DNA of 54,710 nucleotides, from contig NZ_KB903369.1 in the NCBI RefSeq assembly GCF_000379665.1, positions 191,982 through 246,691 of the forward strand, read 5' to 3'. Positions 43,318-50,736 of the stretch are shown here, one piece after another. The stretch is from Butyricimonas synergistica DSM 23225. Lineage in GTDB: Bacteria > Bacteroidota > Bacteroidia > Bacteroidales > Marinifilaceae. A program made the translations under genes and the position numbers. Position 1 is the stretch's first letter; every line of letters starts with the position of its first letter. The notes beneath the pieces are model-generated. The model saw only the letters and a program-made list of their open reading frames with translations. It did no database searches and was not told the origin of the DNA.

Positions 43318-43908
43318 CTATAAAAGTTCCCAATCCTCCCTGTAAAACATGGCTTCCGCATCCTCTTCAAGTTCCCAGTCTTCATCGGAATCCTTGCCAT
43401 CAGGATTTGTTCCCATGTAAATAATCTCCTGTTCTTCTCTCCCCAGAAAAACGGCGATTATCTCGCTTTTATCAATCACTTTTTCAACCACGGTTTTAGG
43501 TTTCTTGGCAGTACTTTGGTTGCGTATGTACTGGTAAGCAAAAAACTCCGCAACTTTTTTATCTAGCGTCCAACTAACACCTTGGTGTTCTTTCGTGCTT
43601 TCCTCTACTGTCATTCCCCTGTAAATAGTCACTTTATCGGGAAGATTCTTCAAGAACTCTAATTCTTCCGTGGTCATTAACCTTTCCTTCCGTAGAGAGG
43701 CATACGTGAAAGCTTTTCTTACAACCCCACGGTAGTAATATAAATTATCACAACTTGAATAATAGTAACCAAGTAACTCTGCAAAATCTTCCACGTCTTT
43801 AATAAAAGTATCACAACAACACATCTCCATTAGCATTTCTAAACGGTTGTAACTATTAGAATGCAAGTCCATGTATTCTTCCACTTCTTCTTTTGTAATA
43901 TATTCCAT
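43318..43908 (-). CDS. ADP-ribosyltransferase-like protein
   Basis: 196 residues from ATG 43908; an in-frame TTG at 43968 is less likely. The second half shows the three marks of an R-S-E type ADP-ribosyltransferase: VTIYRGMT (YRG at 96-98), VSWTLDKKVAEFFA (SWT at 112-114, like the STS box) and LGREEQEIIYMG (glutamates around 158-161). The N-terminal 90 residues are helical. Such enzymes move ADP-ribose from NAD+ to a protein or nucleic acid, acting as toxins or phage host-takeover proteins. There is no secretion signal, so it would act in the cell. Similarity is motif-level only. Confidence 0.55.
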   Translation of the reverse strand: MEYITKEEVEEYMDLHSNSYNRLEMLMEMCCCDTFIKDVEDFAELLGYYYSSCDNLYYYRGVVRKAFTYASLRKERLMTTEELEFLKNLPDKVTIYRGMTVEESTKEHQGVSWTLDKKVAEFFAYQYIRNQSTAKKPKTVVEKVIDKSEIIAVFLGREEQEIIYMGTNPDGKDSDEDWELEEDAEAMFYREDWELL

Positions 43909-43960
43909 AACTGTATTAGTTTTAGTTTTTACAATTTTCTCTGTCACTGCCAGAGGTTTG

Positions 43961-43992
43961 TAAATCAATCATTGTTGATTGACAATGCAAAA
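43961..43992 (-). promoter_or_regulatory. Palindromic leader element shared with 45162-45185
   Basis: TCAATCA/TTGATTGA is an inverted repeat with a 2-3-nt centre upstream of the ART-like gene. The 24-nt block at 43969-43992 (TCATTGTTGATTGAC core) matches 45162-45185 at about 20 positions; that block lies upstream of the orphan at 44669-45082. It is probably an operator or conserved leader. Confidence 0.4.
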
Positions 43993-44148
43993 ATGCAACT
44001 TACAAATTCAAAGGCAGAAAGCCCATAAATGTTAAAATTGAAATATCCAATTTTGGGAAAGTCAAAAAAATAAATCATGGGCTTCAATAGTTTTATATAA
44101 AAAATTCTTGCAACAGGTTTATTTGGAAAATTGATAACACGGGTTTTA

Positions 44149-44182
44149 GAAGTTCTTGGCTCATAACCAAACCAAGAACTTC
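44149..44182 (-). terminator. Perfect 11-bp hairpin after the 44189-44524 gene
   Basis: GAAGTTCTTGG and CCAAGAACTTC with a 12-nt loop begin 6 nt past the stop of the minus-strand gene. No U-run follows, so it is a weak terminator or 3'-end stabiliser. The remaining gap to 43909 holds a second small AT hairpin (44034-44054) and the shared leader element, and no gene. Confidence 0.5.
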
Positions 44183-44188
44183 ATTCTA

Positions 44189-44524
44189 TCATACTTGAAG
44201 GTTTAATTCTTCAAACAGGTTATTCCCGAGATGTTTTGGACTTCCTCCCCCGTTAAAGGCGTTAAGCCATATACTCTTAGCCTTGGCGTGGAGGTTGTCA
44301 ATTTTTGAACGATATTCTTGCTCGTCCCACACCTCCTCTTCTCCTGCCGTTTTCACGACATGAACACACTCGTCATGAATATCATCTATTTTTTCCTGCA
44401 TATGAAAACATGCTTGGAATAAAACAGCCAATAATTTTTCTGGAGGTAACGAATCAAGACATTTCACGATCTTGTTAACAGCCCCCTCTGGTTCAATTTC
44501 AAATTGTTTCTTTTTTTGTATCAT
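44189..44524 (-). CDS. Hypothetical protein, helical, 111 aa
   Basis: 111 residues, start ATG 44524 (MIQKKKQFEIEPEGAVNKI). It looks mainly alpha-helical, with no signal peptide or membrane segment. Two histidine/cysteine-containing stretches (FQACFHMQEKIDDIHDECVH) could bind metal but match no known site. No family is recognised. It lies in a run of minus-strand orphan genes between the ART-like gene and the 45286-46287 gene and is followed by a hairpin. Confidence 0.6.
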   Translation of the reverse strand: MIQKKKQFEIEPEGAVNKIVKCLDSLPPEKLLAVLFQACFHMQEKIDDIHDECVHVVKTAGEEEVWDEQEYRSKIDNLHAKAKSIWLNAFNGGGSPKHLGNNLFEELNLQV

Positions 44525-44602
44525 AAAAATAATAATTGAATTAATGGTAGATAAAACAGCTCTCTATTTCATTCTAACCAAAGTTTATTTCTAGTATTTC
44601 CC

Positions 44603-44657
44603 ACATTCAGTTGAATGTAGACCATCCCAAACCCCGATAATTGAATTCGGGATGATC
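44603..44657 (-). terminator. Hairpin after the 44669-45082 gene, plus palindrome
   Basis: GACCATCCC (44620-44628) and GGGATGATC (44649-44657) pair at 8 of 9 positions directly after the minus-strand gene. Next to it, 44603-44618 is a palindrome (ACATTCA, 2-nt centre, TGAATGT) that could be a binding site in the leader of the next gene. Confidence 0.45.
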
Positions 44658-44668
44658 TTTCCAGTAGA

Positions 44669-45082
44669 TTATTCCTCTTGTATTATTTCACGTGATATTG
44701 TTATCACTAGATTTACATCATAGAACATACCGTCCTGTTCCTCCTCGTCGCTATCTAAATCTTCTCGTGAAACAATCAAGATTTGTACATCTTTAAACTC
44801 GATATCAGGAAAAGTGCATAACAACTTCCTTTTTACCAAAGGTCGTATCGTATCTGGAAATATTTTTTCTACTAGCAGAGTGACGTCTGGGTTGTTATCC
44901 AAATATACATTATCGAGGTTAATAGTAAAAGTTGCTTCCTGCACGGGTAAGTCTTTAAACTTCCAAATAATGCAGGAAGTAAGGTTATCTAATCTCCCTA
45001 TCGCAGCATAGCTTAAGACTACATTAGCTTCTGTTATGACTGCAAGACAATTCTCGTCTAAAATAGTATTTCTGGTATCCAT
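44669..45082 (-). CDS. Hypothetical protein, 137 aa
   Basis: 137 residues from ATG 45082 (MDTRNTILDENCLAV). It looks alpha/beta, with hydrophobic strands (LAVITEANVVLSYAAIG, DVQILIVSRE) and an acidic loop SDEEEQDG, and no signal or membrane segment. No family is recognised. A possible -7 promoter box (TAGTTTTG on minus) lies about 100 nt upstream at 45181-45188 within a leader that shares a conserved block with the ART-like gene. Confidence 0.6.
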   Translation of the reverse strand: MDTRNTILDENCLAVITEANVVLSYAAIGRLDNLTSCIIWKFKDLPVQEATFTINLDNVYLDNNPDVTLLVEKIFPDTIRPLVKRKLLCTFPDIEFKDVQILIVSREDLDSDEEEQDGMFYDVNLVITISREIIQEE

Positions 45083-45161
45083 GTCGTTATTTTTATGGAT
45101 TCTACATTTTGCATCCAACAGGGCTGGAGCTTACCCTCAATCTTGGAAGAGGTGCGCGCCG

Positions 45162-45188
45162 TCATTCTTGATTGACGACACAAAACTA
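45162..45188 (-). promoter_or_regulatory. -7 box and shared leader block
   Basis: CAAAACTA (45181-45188) is TAGTTTTG on minus, a TAnnTTTG match. The adjoining block 45162-45185 with core TTGATTGAC is the second copy of the element at 43969-43992. The leader that follows, to 45083, is GC-richer than its surroundings (GGTGCGCGCC at 45151-45160) and may be structured. Confidence 0.4.
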
Positions 45189-45203
45189 TAGAAGCAATAA
45201 ATG

Positions 45204-45254
45204 AAAATTCGCAGAGAAATAGTTCCAGTATTTTTACTATTCTCTGCGAATTTT
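45204..45254 (-). terminator. Hairpin terminator for the 45286-46287 gene
   Basis: AAAATTCGCAGAGAA (45204-45218) and TTCTCTGCGAATTTT (45240-45254) form a perfect 15-bp stem with a 21-nt loop, 32 nt past the stop of the minus-strand gene. The minus strand continues with an AT-rich tract. Confidence 0.7.
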
Positions 45255-45285
45255 TCAAGAAAAAAATGTATGACGGCTAGTGTTG

Positions 45286-46287
45286 TTACCAAAAATAAAG
45301 TTTGGAAGGGTTATTGGGGGAGATTCTATAATTACCTTGTGATGCGGGAACCCATTGGGGTTTGTAATCGCCTTTTTTGAAATATTCAATCACGGATTTT
45401 ATTGTTGCATTAACTACATCACCTTCTTCTATTATACACATGTACTCGTAGATAAAATCATGTATTTTGCTATCCTTTAACTGGGAATGTTTTTTTAATA
45501 AACGGTATATCCCCATTATTACAAGGTTTCGTGCTGGGTTATCTGCCTTTCGTCCTTTCTTTGATGAATAGACTTCCTTTAATTCTTCTTCCGCTTCTTC
45601 AATAGAATTTACTCCCAAGTATATATGTAGGTAGGAATCTAGGAGATTGGTGAACCAGCTCTCCATGGGGTTGTTAATGATGATCTTTTCTTGATTGTTA
45701 CTTAAAGTGATTGATTTGTCTTTCTTCCTTTTATCCCTCTTAAGGAACAGGTAGAGTTGTAGCATTTCAGGTCTTACTTGCTGGAAATAGGTATCCATGT
45801 TGTAACTTTGCTCCAGTAATTCTGGGTCTAGGATAGGTTTGAACGCTTCATGCTTCTTGTAGATAATGGCTAGTATCCAGAGGACGTGAACCATGGCAAC
45901 TTGATATTCTTCTGGGATATTACTTCCCTCAACTAGTTCCTCTATCTTTTTCTTCAATCCATCATCTTTAAAAAGGATACCTTTTATGTTGTTTGTCATG
46001 TAAGCTAAGGTATCAACCACTTTTATCATCTTTTGCTCTCTAGGAGCGTAACGTTGCCAATCAAACGGGTTATCACTTGTCGCCAGTTCATCTAGCGTGC
46101 TTGGAACTTCCACCCTGTACTTGTCTTCTAGTTGTATGTTATGTAATCCTGCTGGGTGAGTTGCTAGATACATTCTTTCTATTTCAGGGTATAACATCGC
46201 CCTGTCATAAGCGAAGTATTCTTTTAATGCAGGTTCAATATCCTTCAACGTTTCTATTAAAATCATCTCGTTTGCTTCCATAATCAT
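45286..46287 (-). CDS. Hypothetical protein, 333 aa
   Basis: 333 residues, start ATG 46287 (MIMEANEMILIETL). It looks almost wholly alpha-helical and charged, with no signal peptide or membrane helix. Notable stretches are YQVAMVHVLWILAIIYKKHE, a lysine-rich middle (KRDKRKKDKSITLS) and a basic segment GRKADNPARNLVIMGIYRLL. No family is recognised. It is the longest orphan of the element and faces the promoter at 46564-46595 across a 456-nt spacer. Confidence 0.65.
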   Translation of the reverse strand: MIMEANEMILIETLKDIEPALKEYFAYDRAMLYPEIERMYLATHPAGLHNIQLEDKYRVEVPSTLDELATSDNPFDWQRYAPREQKMIKVVDTLAYMTNNIKGILFKDDGLKKKIEELVEGSNIPEEYQVAMVHVLWILAIIYKKHEAFKPILDPELLEQSYNMDTYFQQVRPEMLQLYLFLKRDKRKKDKSITLSNNQEKIIINNPMESWFTNLLDSYLHIYLGVNSIEEAEEELKEVYSSKKGRKADNPARNLVIMGIYRLLKKHSQLKDSKIHDFIYEYMCIIEEGDVVNATIKSVIEYFKKGDYKPQWVPASQGNYRISPNNPSKLYFW

Positions 46288-46563
46288 TCTTTTTAGCCGC
46301 TTAAAAGTAGGAAATATTCCCCCTACCTAAAAGAGGTGACAAGAAAAATAACAGGTATTATCCCCAGTTAATATTTTATCATGTAGTGAAAAATTTGAAG
46401 CATTTTACTGTTATATACCCGATCCGTTAAAAACTCACCAACCTGAATATATCCAGTACAAGTACATCTATAACTTGAAAACTTGCCTGTTAGCTACCCT
46501 TATCTTCAATATTCTCACTTTATATATACCTCAACTCTATTTTTAAAGAATACCTATACTCTA

Positions 46564-46595
46564 TTTGTCGGTATGCCAGATAGTTAGTATCTTTG
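46564..46595 (+). promoter_or_regulatory. Strong Bacteroidota promoter in the 46288-46743 spacer
   Basis: TTTG at 46564-46567, a 20-nt spacer and TATCTTTG at 46588-46595: a full match. It would drive the 46744 gene and perhaps the 47205 gene with a leader of about 140 nt. The other half of the spacer (46288-46560) is AT-rich with no gene or clear signal. Confidence 0.7.
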
Positions 46596-46648
46596 TATCA
46601 TCTTAAAGATCAAAGCATACCATTTGAAACAATCATATAAGGATTCCT

Positions 46649-46687
46649 ATTACTCCTTGCAAGTCCACCTGTAAGGAGTAATTTTTG
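46649..46687 (+). terminator. Leader attenuator-like hairpin
   Basis: ATTACTCCTT (46649-46658) and AAGGAGTAAT (46673-46682) form a perfect 10-bp stem directly followed by a T-run. It sits between the promoter at 46564-46595 and the first gene at 46744, so it could terminate or attenuate the operon. Confidence 0.6.
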
Positions 46688-46743
46688 GTCTTCAAGTGGC
46701 ACTAAACTAGATACACCATACTAATCAATCAAACTATTAAATC

Positions 46744-46935
46744 ATGTACACTTACGAGCGATTAAGGCGATTAGCCATACAATCTGGTATCCCAGATAAC
46801 AAGGTATCCATAGGATTCTGGATAAAGTCTAAAGGGCTGAAAAAGATTAAAAAACAGGTAGATAAAGAGAGAAAGATATACTACGTTCCAGATGAGAATA
46901 CTAGAATCCAGATACTACCACCCTGTAAAGATTAA
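46744..46935 (+). CDS. Small basic protein, HTH-like, 63 aa
   Basis: 63 residues from ATG 46744. The pattern MYTYERLRRLAIQSGI then KVSIGFWIKSKGLKKIKK resembles a helix-turn-helix of the excisionase/MerR kind, with a conserved tryptophan and a lysine-rich recognition helix. It is the first gene behind the strong promoter and attenuator-like hairpin. A DNA-binding regulator is plausible, but the family was not firmly recognised. Confidence 0.6.
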   Translation: MYTYERLRRLAIQSGIPDNKVSIGFWIKSKGLKKIKKQVDKERKIYYVPDENTRIQILPPCKD

Positions 46936-47039
46936 CCTATAAAGCTACATGATATAACTGTATTTCATGTAACCAGAGATTCCAACCTGAAATAGAGAGA
47001 TTATCCAACCATAAAGATCAATATTTAAAAGTTGGGGAT

Positions 47040-47105
47040 TTGACGGGGTATGCTTTTAGGGAATTGACAGGGTACATACTATTAACTAGTAAACTAATAA
47101 CTAGT
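47040..47105. repeat. Short repeat cluster upstream of the replication-like gene
   Basis: TTGACGGGGTA (47040-47050) and TTGACAGGGTA (47064-47074) repeat with a 24-bp period. AACTAGTA follows twice (47084-47091 and 47099-47106) with a 15-bp period, centred on ACTAGT palindromes. A small AGGCT/AGCCT hairpin lies at 47117-47129. The 269-nt gap holds no gene. The layout resembles an iteron or operator cluster. Confidence 0.5.
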
Positions 47106-47204
47106 ACTGGTGTTACAGGCTTGCCAGCCTATCCCACTAAATAAAAGCAGAACCAGAAAGTCCATAGATCATTTTTAGATGGTTGTTTCAAACTGGAATT
47201 AATA

Positions 47205-48143
47205 ATGGCGAATGAAGAAGAAAAGAAGGATTATAGAATCATAACGAGAGATATTGCAGGTAAACTGAACCTGAATGAAACACACCTGTTTACATGGTTA
47301 CTTTTTAAATCAGATTATGAAACAGGAGAATCCCATGTACTGAGGGAAACACTTCGTGAGGTTACTGGCATTAAAGATGTGGATACCATTTCCAAGTACA
47401 CTGCCAAATTTGAAGATTTAGGCTTCCTGCGTAAAGAGTATAATTACAGGAACAATGAAGGACAGTTAACCACGCCTGTTACGTATCATGTAAACATTCC
47501 AAAGAGTAACTGGGTCAGGTTCAAGAAAGATTTATTACTGGAAGATATTCCTGATGAATTAAAAGCCTTCCTAGTGCTACTTAAATGTTTATGTATCAAT
47601 AATACCAATATCACTTGCTATAACAAGACAGAAATATCAAGACGATTAAATTTATCTCCTAAAACAGTAAAGAAATATATAGATTTGGCAGTAAAGCATC
47701 ATAAACTGGTGGAAGTTAATAATTTCTTCCTTATCACGGATAGTAATATTATACTGGATGCCCCACATACTAAAAGTAATTTTGGACCGAGAACTTTTGA
47801 TAAGTTAGCTAGAGAGAAATATGATATTATATATAATTATTGTATAGAGAAGAATGTTATCCCACCTCCATACGATTTCAAGCTAATGGAAGTGTTATGT
47901 ATTCACAGGTACGATCAACCAGAAGAGGAACTGGAAACGGCAGTTAGAAATAGAGATAGAAATGCCAAGAAGCATTATAACTATTATTCATTGAAATATA
48001 ACCTCCCTAAATTATGCCCTAACCTGCCACCCCAGATACATAGTTTACAGTATTTCCTTACTTCATTGATAAATACTAAATGTTATAAAGAAAGAGTTCC
48101 CCACCCAGAAGAAGAAGTGAAATTACCAGTATTATACCTTTAG
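47205..48143 (+). CDS. Two-winged-helix protein, replication-initiator-like
   Basis: 312 residues. Residues 10-105 fit a winged helix (HLFTWLLFKSDYETGESHVL, ISKYTAKFEDLGFLRKEYNY), and residues 120-180 a second one with a clear helix-turn-helix (NKTEISRRLNLSPKTVKKYI). The C-terminal 110 residues are basic and helical. This layout is typical of plasmid or phage replication initiators and helicase-loader-type proteins. Short repeats lie just upstream (47040-47105), as is common for initiators. It could instead be a transcription regulator; no catalytic motif is seen. Confidence 0.6.
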   Translation: MANEEEKKDYRIITRDIAGKLNLNETHLFTWLLFKSDYETGESHVLRETLREVTGIKDVDTISKYTAKFEDLGFLRKEYNYRNNEGQLTTPVTYHVNIPKSNWVRFKKDLLLEDIPDELKAFLVLLKCLCINNTNITCYNKTEISRRLNLSPKTVKKYIDLAVKHHKLVEVNNFFLITDSNIILDAPHTKSNFGPRTFDKLAREKYDIIYNYCIEKNVIPPPYDFKLMEVLCIHRYDQPEEELETAVRNRDRNAKKHYNYYSLKYNLPKLCPNLPPQIHSLQYFLTSLINTKCYKERVPHPEEEVKLPVLYL

Positions 48144-48328
48144 TTGTATTATAATAGAAATAATATTTAAAAATCAGTGATAAGTTTATATATTCATCTA
48201 CCCATTGAAAATTATAATCCACCTTTTGTTTATACAAGCAAAGTTTGCAAAAGTTCAAAATAACATTATGTGAATCTTTACTATAGCCCTAGTAAAGTTT
48301 ATGGATTTTGCGATAAAAAATGTATATA

Positions 48329-49108
48329 TTAAGAATTTAAGTTTATAATATTTTTCATCTCTTCTATTGTATAAAACGGATTTCTGCGATGAATTATGCT
48401 ATGACAATTAGAACACACCATTATTAAATCGTTAATATCAGTTATTTCTCCCTCCTCGTCCATTTCTGATATTGGTTTTGTGTGATGTGCTTCAATAAAA
48501 TCATATCCCGCATTACCATATATCTCTCTAAAATTAAATCCACATATTTCACAATAAAGTTGACCTCCGTGATTTATTTTGAATTTAGCTTTTGCAGCCT
48601 GAATTAATTTAGAATCTCGTTCCCTATATTTATGATGATTTACCTCTTTAATTTTCCCTTCTGTATATTCACTCCTACACTCTGTTACTGACTTTAAATA
48701 TTCTTCTGGAACATCTTCTAATCTCCAGAATTTTCGAGGGCGTTTGTATATTTCAGTAACAGGAATACCTAGTTGTTGACAAAAAGACTGGTACTCGCAT
48801 TCTAATTCAGTATCTGGTTGTTGTTTTACCTTTAATACTTTAAATATAAAACCACCTGTTTCTCGTCCAGTAATTTCTTTTTTTTCTATATTAATTTTAT
48901 GTATTTTCAGGTTATTCTTTTTATATCCAATATATTTACTAGGAACGAAATGCCAGCCATTTCCAGTCTTATACGATACAAAATTACGTCCACGTTGTAT
49001 GAGCCCTATCATTTCTACTTGTAATTTTTTTCCCTCTTCACAAGCTAAATATTTCTCAACTTGGGCTATATTTTCATATATATCTTCTTTTCTTTCTATT
49101 GCTTCCAT
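48329..49108 (-). CDS. HNH endonuclease
   Basis: 259 residues. The C-terminal third is a zinc-containing HNH domain: CEIC (C186, C189), YDFIEAHHTKPIS (E206, H208/H209), TDINDLIMVCSNCHSIIH (N226, C232, C235, H236, H240), all intact and close to McrA-like enzymes. The N-terminal 110 residues (QVEMIGLIQRGRNFVSYKTG, VPSKYIGYKKNN) are an unassigned beta-rich domain that may recognise DNA. Two 13-bp direct repeats lie just upstream. Convergent with the replication-like gene; the 185-nt gap between them is AT-rich with no clear terminator. Possible defence nuclease. Confidence 0.88.
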   Translation of the reverse strand: MEAIERKEDIYENIAQVEKYLACEEGKKLQVEMIGLIQRGRNFVSYKTGNGWHFVPSKYIGYKKNNLKIHKINIEKKEITGRETGGFIFKVLKVKQQPDTELECEYQSFCQQLGIPVTEIYKRPRKFWRLEDVPEEYLKSVTECRSEYTEGKIKEVNHHKYRERDSKLIQAAKAKFKINHGGQLYCEICGFNFREIYGNAGYDFIEAHHTKPISEMDEEGEITDINDLIMVCSNCHSIIHRRNPFYTIEEMKNIINLNS

Positions 49109-49121
49109 AATAAAAAATTGA

Positions 49122-49156
49122 AATTAGTACAAATCTAAAAAATAATTAGTACAAAT
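49122..49156 (-). promoter_or_regulatory. Two 13-bp direct repeats upstream of the HNH gene
   Basis: AATTAGTACAAAT occurs at 49122-49134 and 49144-49156, a 22-bp period or about two helical turns. The first copy overlaps CAAATCTA (49130-49137), TAGATTTG on minus, a TAnnTTTG box 22 nt before the HNH start. A repressor binding here would block the promoter. Confidence 0.55.
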
Positions 49157-49270
49157 AGTAACATATATTTCTTTATTATTCATTTGTGGGCGACACGCCA
49201 AACATATACCTACCCTCTATAAAACACCCCCTCCCCTTCAATTTCAGGTTGGCATTATATTTTGAAGAGT

Positions 49271-49293
49271 GTTACACGCTAGGGTAGTGTAAC
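49271..49293. repeat. Inverted repeat GTTACAC/GTGTAAC
   Basis: Seven-bp arms with a 9-nt centre in the divergent spacer between the HNH gene and the 49357 gene. Possible operator for the plus-strand gene 64 nt downstream. Confidence 0.4.
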
Positions 49294-49356
49294 CATTTAT
49301 ACCCCCACCCCAAGAGTGAAGAAAATCAAATTAATTAATCAAAAAACTCATCAATT

Positions 49357-49836
49357 ATGAACTTGAAAACTTACTACCAAAATTTGGAGGTTGCCCAACC
49401 TAACAATTCCCTTGAACTCAACCCAGAGTTGATTGAAAAGTTTAAAAATCAGGTGGCGGTATTACCCACTCCCGTTAAGGTTGGTGATGAAATGACCGTT
49501 ATTGACTTCAAAGGGGAAAACCCTCAACAATTACAACTGGTTTGCGCCTTGGGAGAGGAAGAGGTGAAAGAGATTAAATACACTCAACTAGTGCGTGCCA
49601 GCCAGAAAGGGGACATCACGCCAGATGATATTCCCTGTGACCCCGCCATAGAACAGAAACATGGTGACAAGTTACGTTTCATCTACTCTTTCGCCAAGAA
49701 CATGATGCTAGACCAGCTTATCCTAGCGCTTAAAGGCAAAACCATAGTGTTGTGCGGTCAGGTTGAAACTCCTGCCGTTTACGCTGGAACCAAAACAAAG
49801 ATGCAGATCAAGAAATTCGCCTACTTGGAAGAGTAG
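49357..49836 (+). CDS. Hypothetical protein, 159 aa
   Basis: 159 residues from ATG 49357. Soluble, with beta-strand-like stretches (KVGDEMTVIDFKG, KGKTIVLCGQVETPAVYAG, KTKMQIKKFAYLEE) that could form an OB-like fold, but no family is recognised. Base use is less AT-rich than that of its neighbours. It stands alone on plus between two repeat-containing spacers. Confidence 0.6.
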   Translation: MNLKTYYQNLEVAQPNNSLELNPELIEKFKNQVAVLPTPVKVGDEMTVIDFKGENPQQLQLVCALGEEEVKEIKYTQLVRASQKGDITPDDIPCDPAIEQKHGDKLRFIYSFAKNMMLDQLILALKGKTIVLCGQVETPAVYAGTKTKMQIKKFAYLEE

Positions 49837-49862
49837 TTAAAGATACAGGGACAGGGAGCGCA

Positions 49863-49982
49863 GTGGATAGGGGAAAGATATTGTTATACCAGAGTGAAGA
49901 AAACATTGACTTTCTAAACAGGCAGTATAAACAAGAATCTTTCCTCTCCATTGCCAAACCTGATAAACTTACAACTCTCTAA
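49863..49982 (+). CDS. Possible 39-aa ORF
   Basis: A GTG-initiated frame of 39 codons (VDRGKILLYQSEENIDFLNR) ends at TAA 49980-49982, starting 26 nt after the previous gene. The translation looks protein-like and hydrophilic, but length and start codon give little support. The rest of the 49837-50032 gap holds nothing else recognisable. Confidence 0.2.
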   Translation: MDRGKILLYQSEENIDFLNRQYKQESFLSIAKPDKLTTL

Positions 49983-50032
49983 ATTTCATTACCATTAACG
50001 TATTCAAATTAAAAATCAAGTAAAACAATATC

Positions 50033-50485
50033 ATGAAAGAAGAATTGATAAAAGTGCCAGTAGTGGAACTGGTGTACAGGAATAACACTAAACCTTCTAA
50101 AAGGTATAAAATAGTAACCGCTAAAGACGTCCACGAGTTACTGGTTTCTCCATTTAAAGATACCATCGAACACCATATCTCAACTAGAGTTATCCTGTTA
50201 AATGGTAGGAATCAAGTGTTAGGTATATCCACAATCAGTGAAGGTGCGTTATCTTACAATATCACGGATATAAGGTTTATAGTACAGCTAGCGGCACTCT
50301 CTAATTGCAAGAGTTTAATAGTTTGTATAAATCAACCTTCTGGTGATATTGAACCAACTAAACAGGATGATGAACTGGTACAACAGGTAAAGATTGCACT
50401 TTCATATATAGATGTAGAGTTATTGGATTATGTCCTATATTATGAAGAGGGGTATTACAGCTATTCAGCTAACGGTAAACTTTAG
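50033..50485 (+). CDS. RadC/JAB-domain protein lacking the metal-binding histidines
   Basis: 150 residues aligning with the JAB (MPN+) domain of RadC: VILLNGRNQVLGISTISEGAL, then LIVCINQPSGDIEPTKQDDEL and a C-terminal LLDYVLYYEEGYYSY. Canonical RadC has HNHPSGD; here the motif is INQPSGD (99-105), so both zinc histidines are replaced, while the downstream aspartate remains (112). The protein is therefore probably not a metalloenzyme. RadC-like proteins are frequent in Bacteroidota mobile elements. Confidence 0.8.
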   Translation: MKEELIKVPVVELVYRNNTKPSKRYKIVTAKDVHELLVSPFKDTIEHHISTRVILLNGRNQVLGISTISEGALSYNITDIRFIVQLAALSNCKSLIVCINQPSGDIEPTKQDDELVQQVKIALSYIDVELLDYVLYYEEGYYSYSANGKL

Positions 50486-50495
50486 AAATTGGAGT

Positions 50496-50552
50496 TGGTG
50501 AATTTTTGTCTGGATTGGTATATATAGCCAATAAGGACAATAATTCTCACCA
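50496..50552. repeat. Imperfect hairpin 1
   Basis: TGGTGA, TTGTC and ATTGG segments in the left arm pair with CCAAT, GACAA and TCACCA in the right arm around a TATATATA loop. It starts 11 nt after the RadC-like gene; a similar hairpin lies at 50664-50716. Confidence 0.5.
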
Positions 50553-50663
50553 CCAATAGAACGTAAACTATAAATATATTTCCAGTTCTATTTTTTAACT
50601 GGCATAACGCTAGAGAATGAATAAATCAAGTAAAAGTGATAATGAACATTATAAATCAAGGTT

Positions 50664-50716
50664 GGTGGAGAATTTATGAATTGTATATATAAACTGAAAA
50701 TTTAAATATTTCCACC
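50664..50716. repeat. Imperfect hairpin 2
   Basis: GGTGGA (50664-50669) with TCCACC (50711-50716), plus AATTT/AAATT inside and a TATATATA loop. Together with hairpin 1 it fills the 251-nt gap before the DUF3871 gene; no ORF is present there. Confidence 0.5.
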
Positions 50717-50736
50717 ACCGTTAAATAGACTAGATT

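Noticed and set aside
45058-45258. 66-codon minus-strand frame across the hairpin at 45204-45254
   Set aside because: It overlaps a terminator and a leader block and the start of the next gene in another frame; unlikely to be coding.
47040-47105. CRISPR array
   Set aside because: Only two copies of each short repeat, with unequal periods and no spacer structure.
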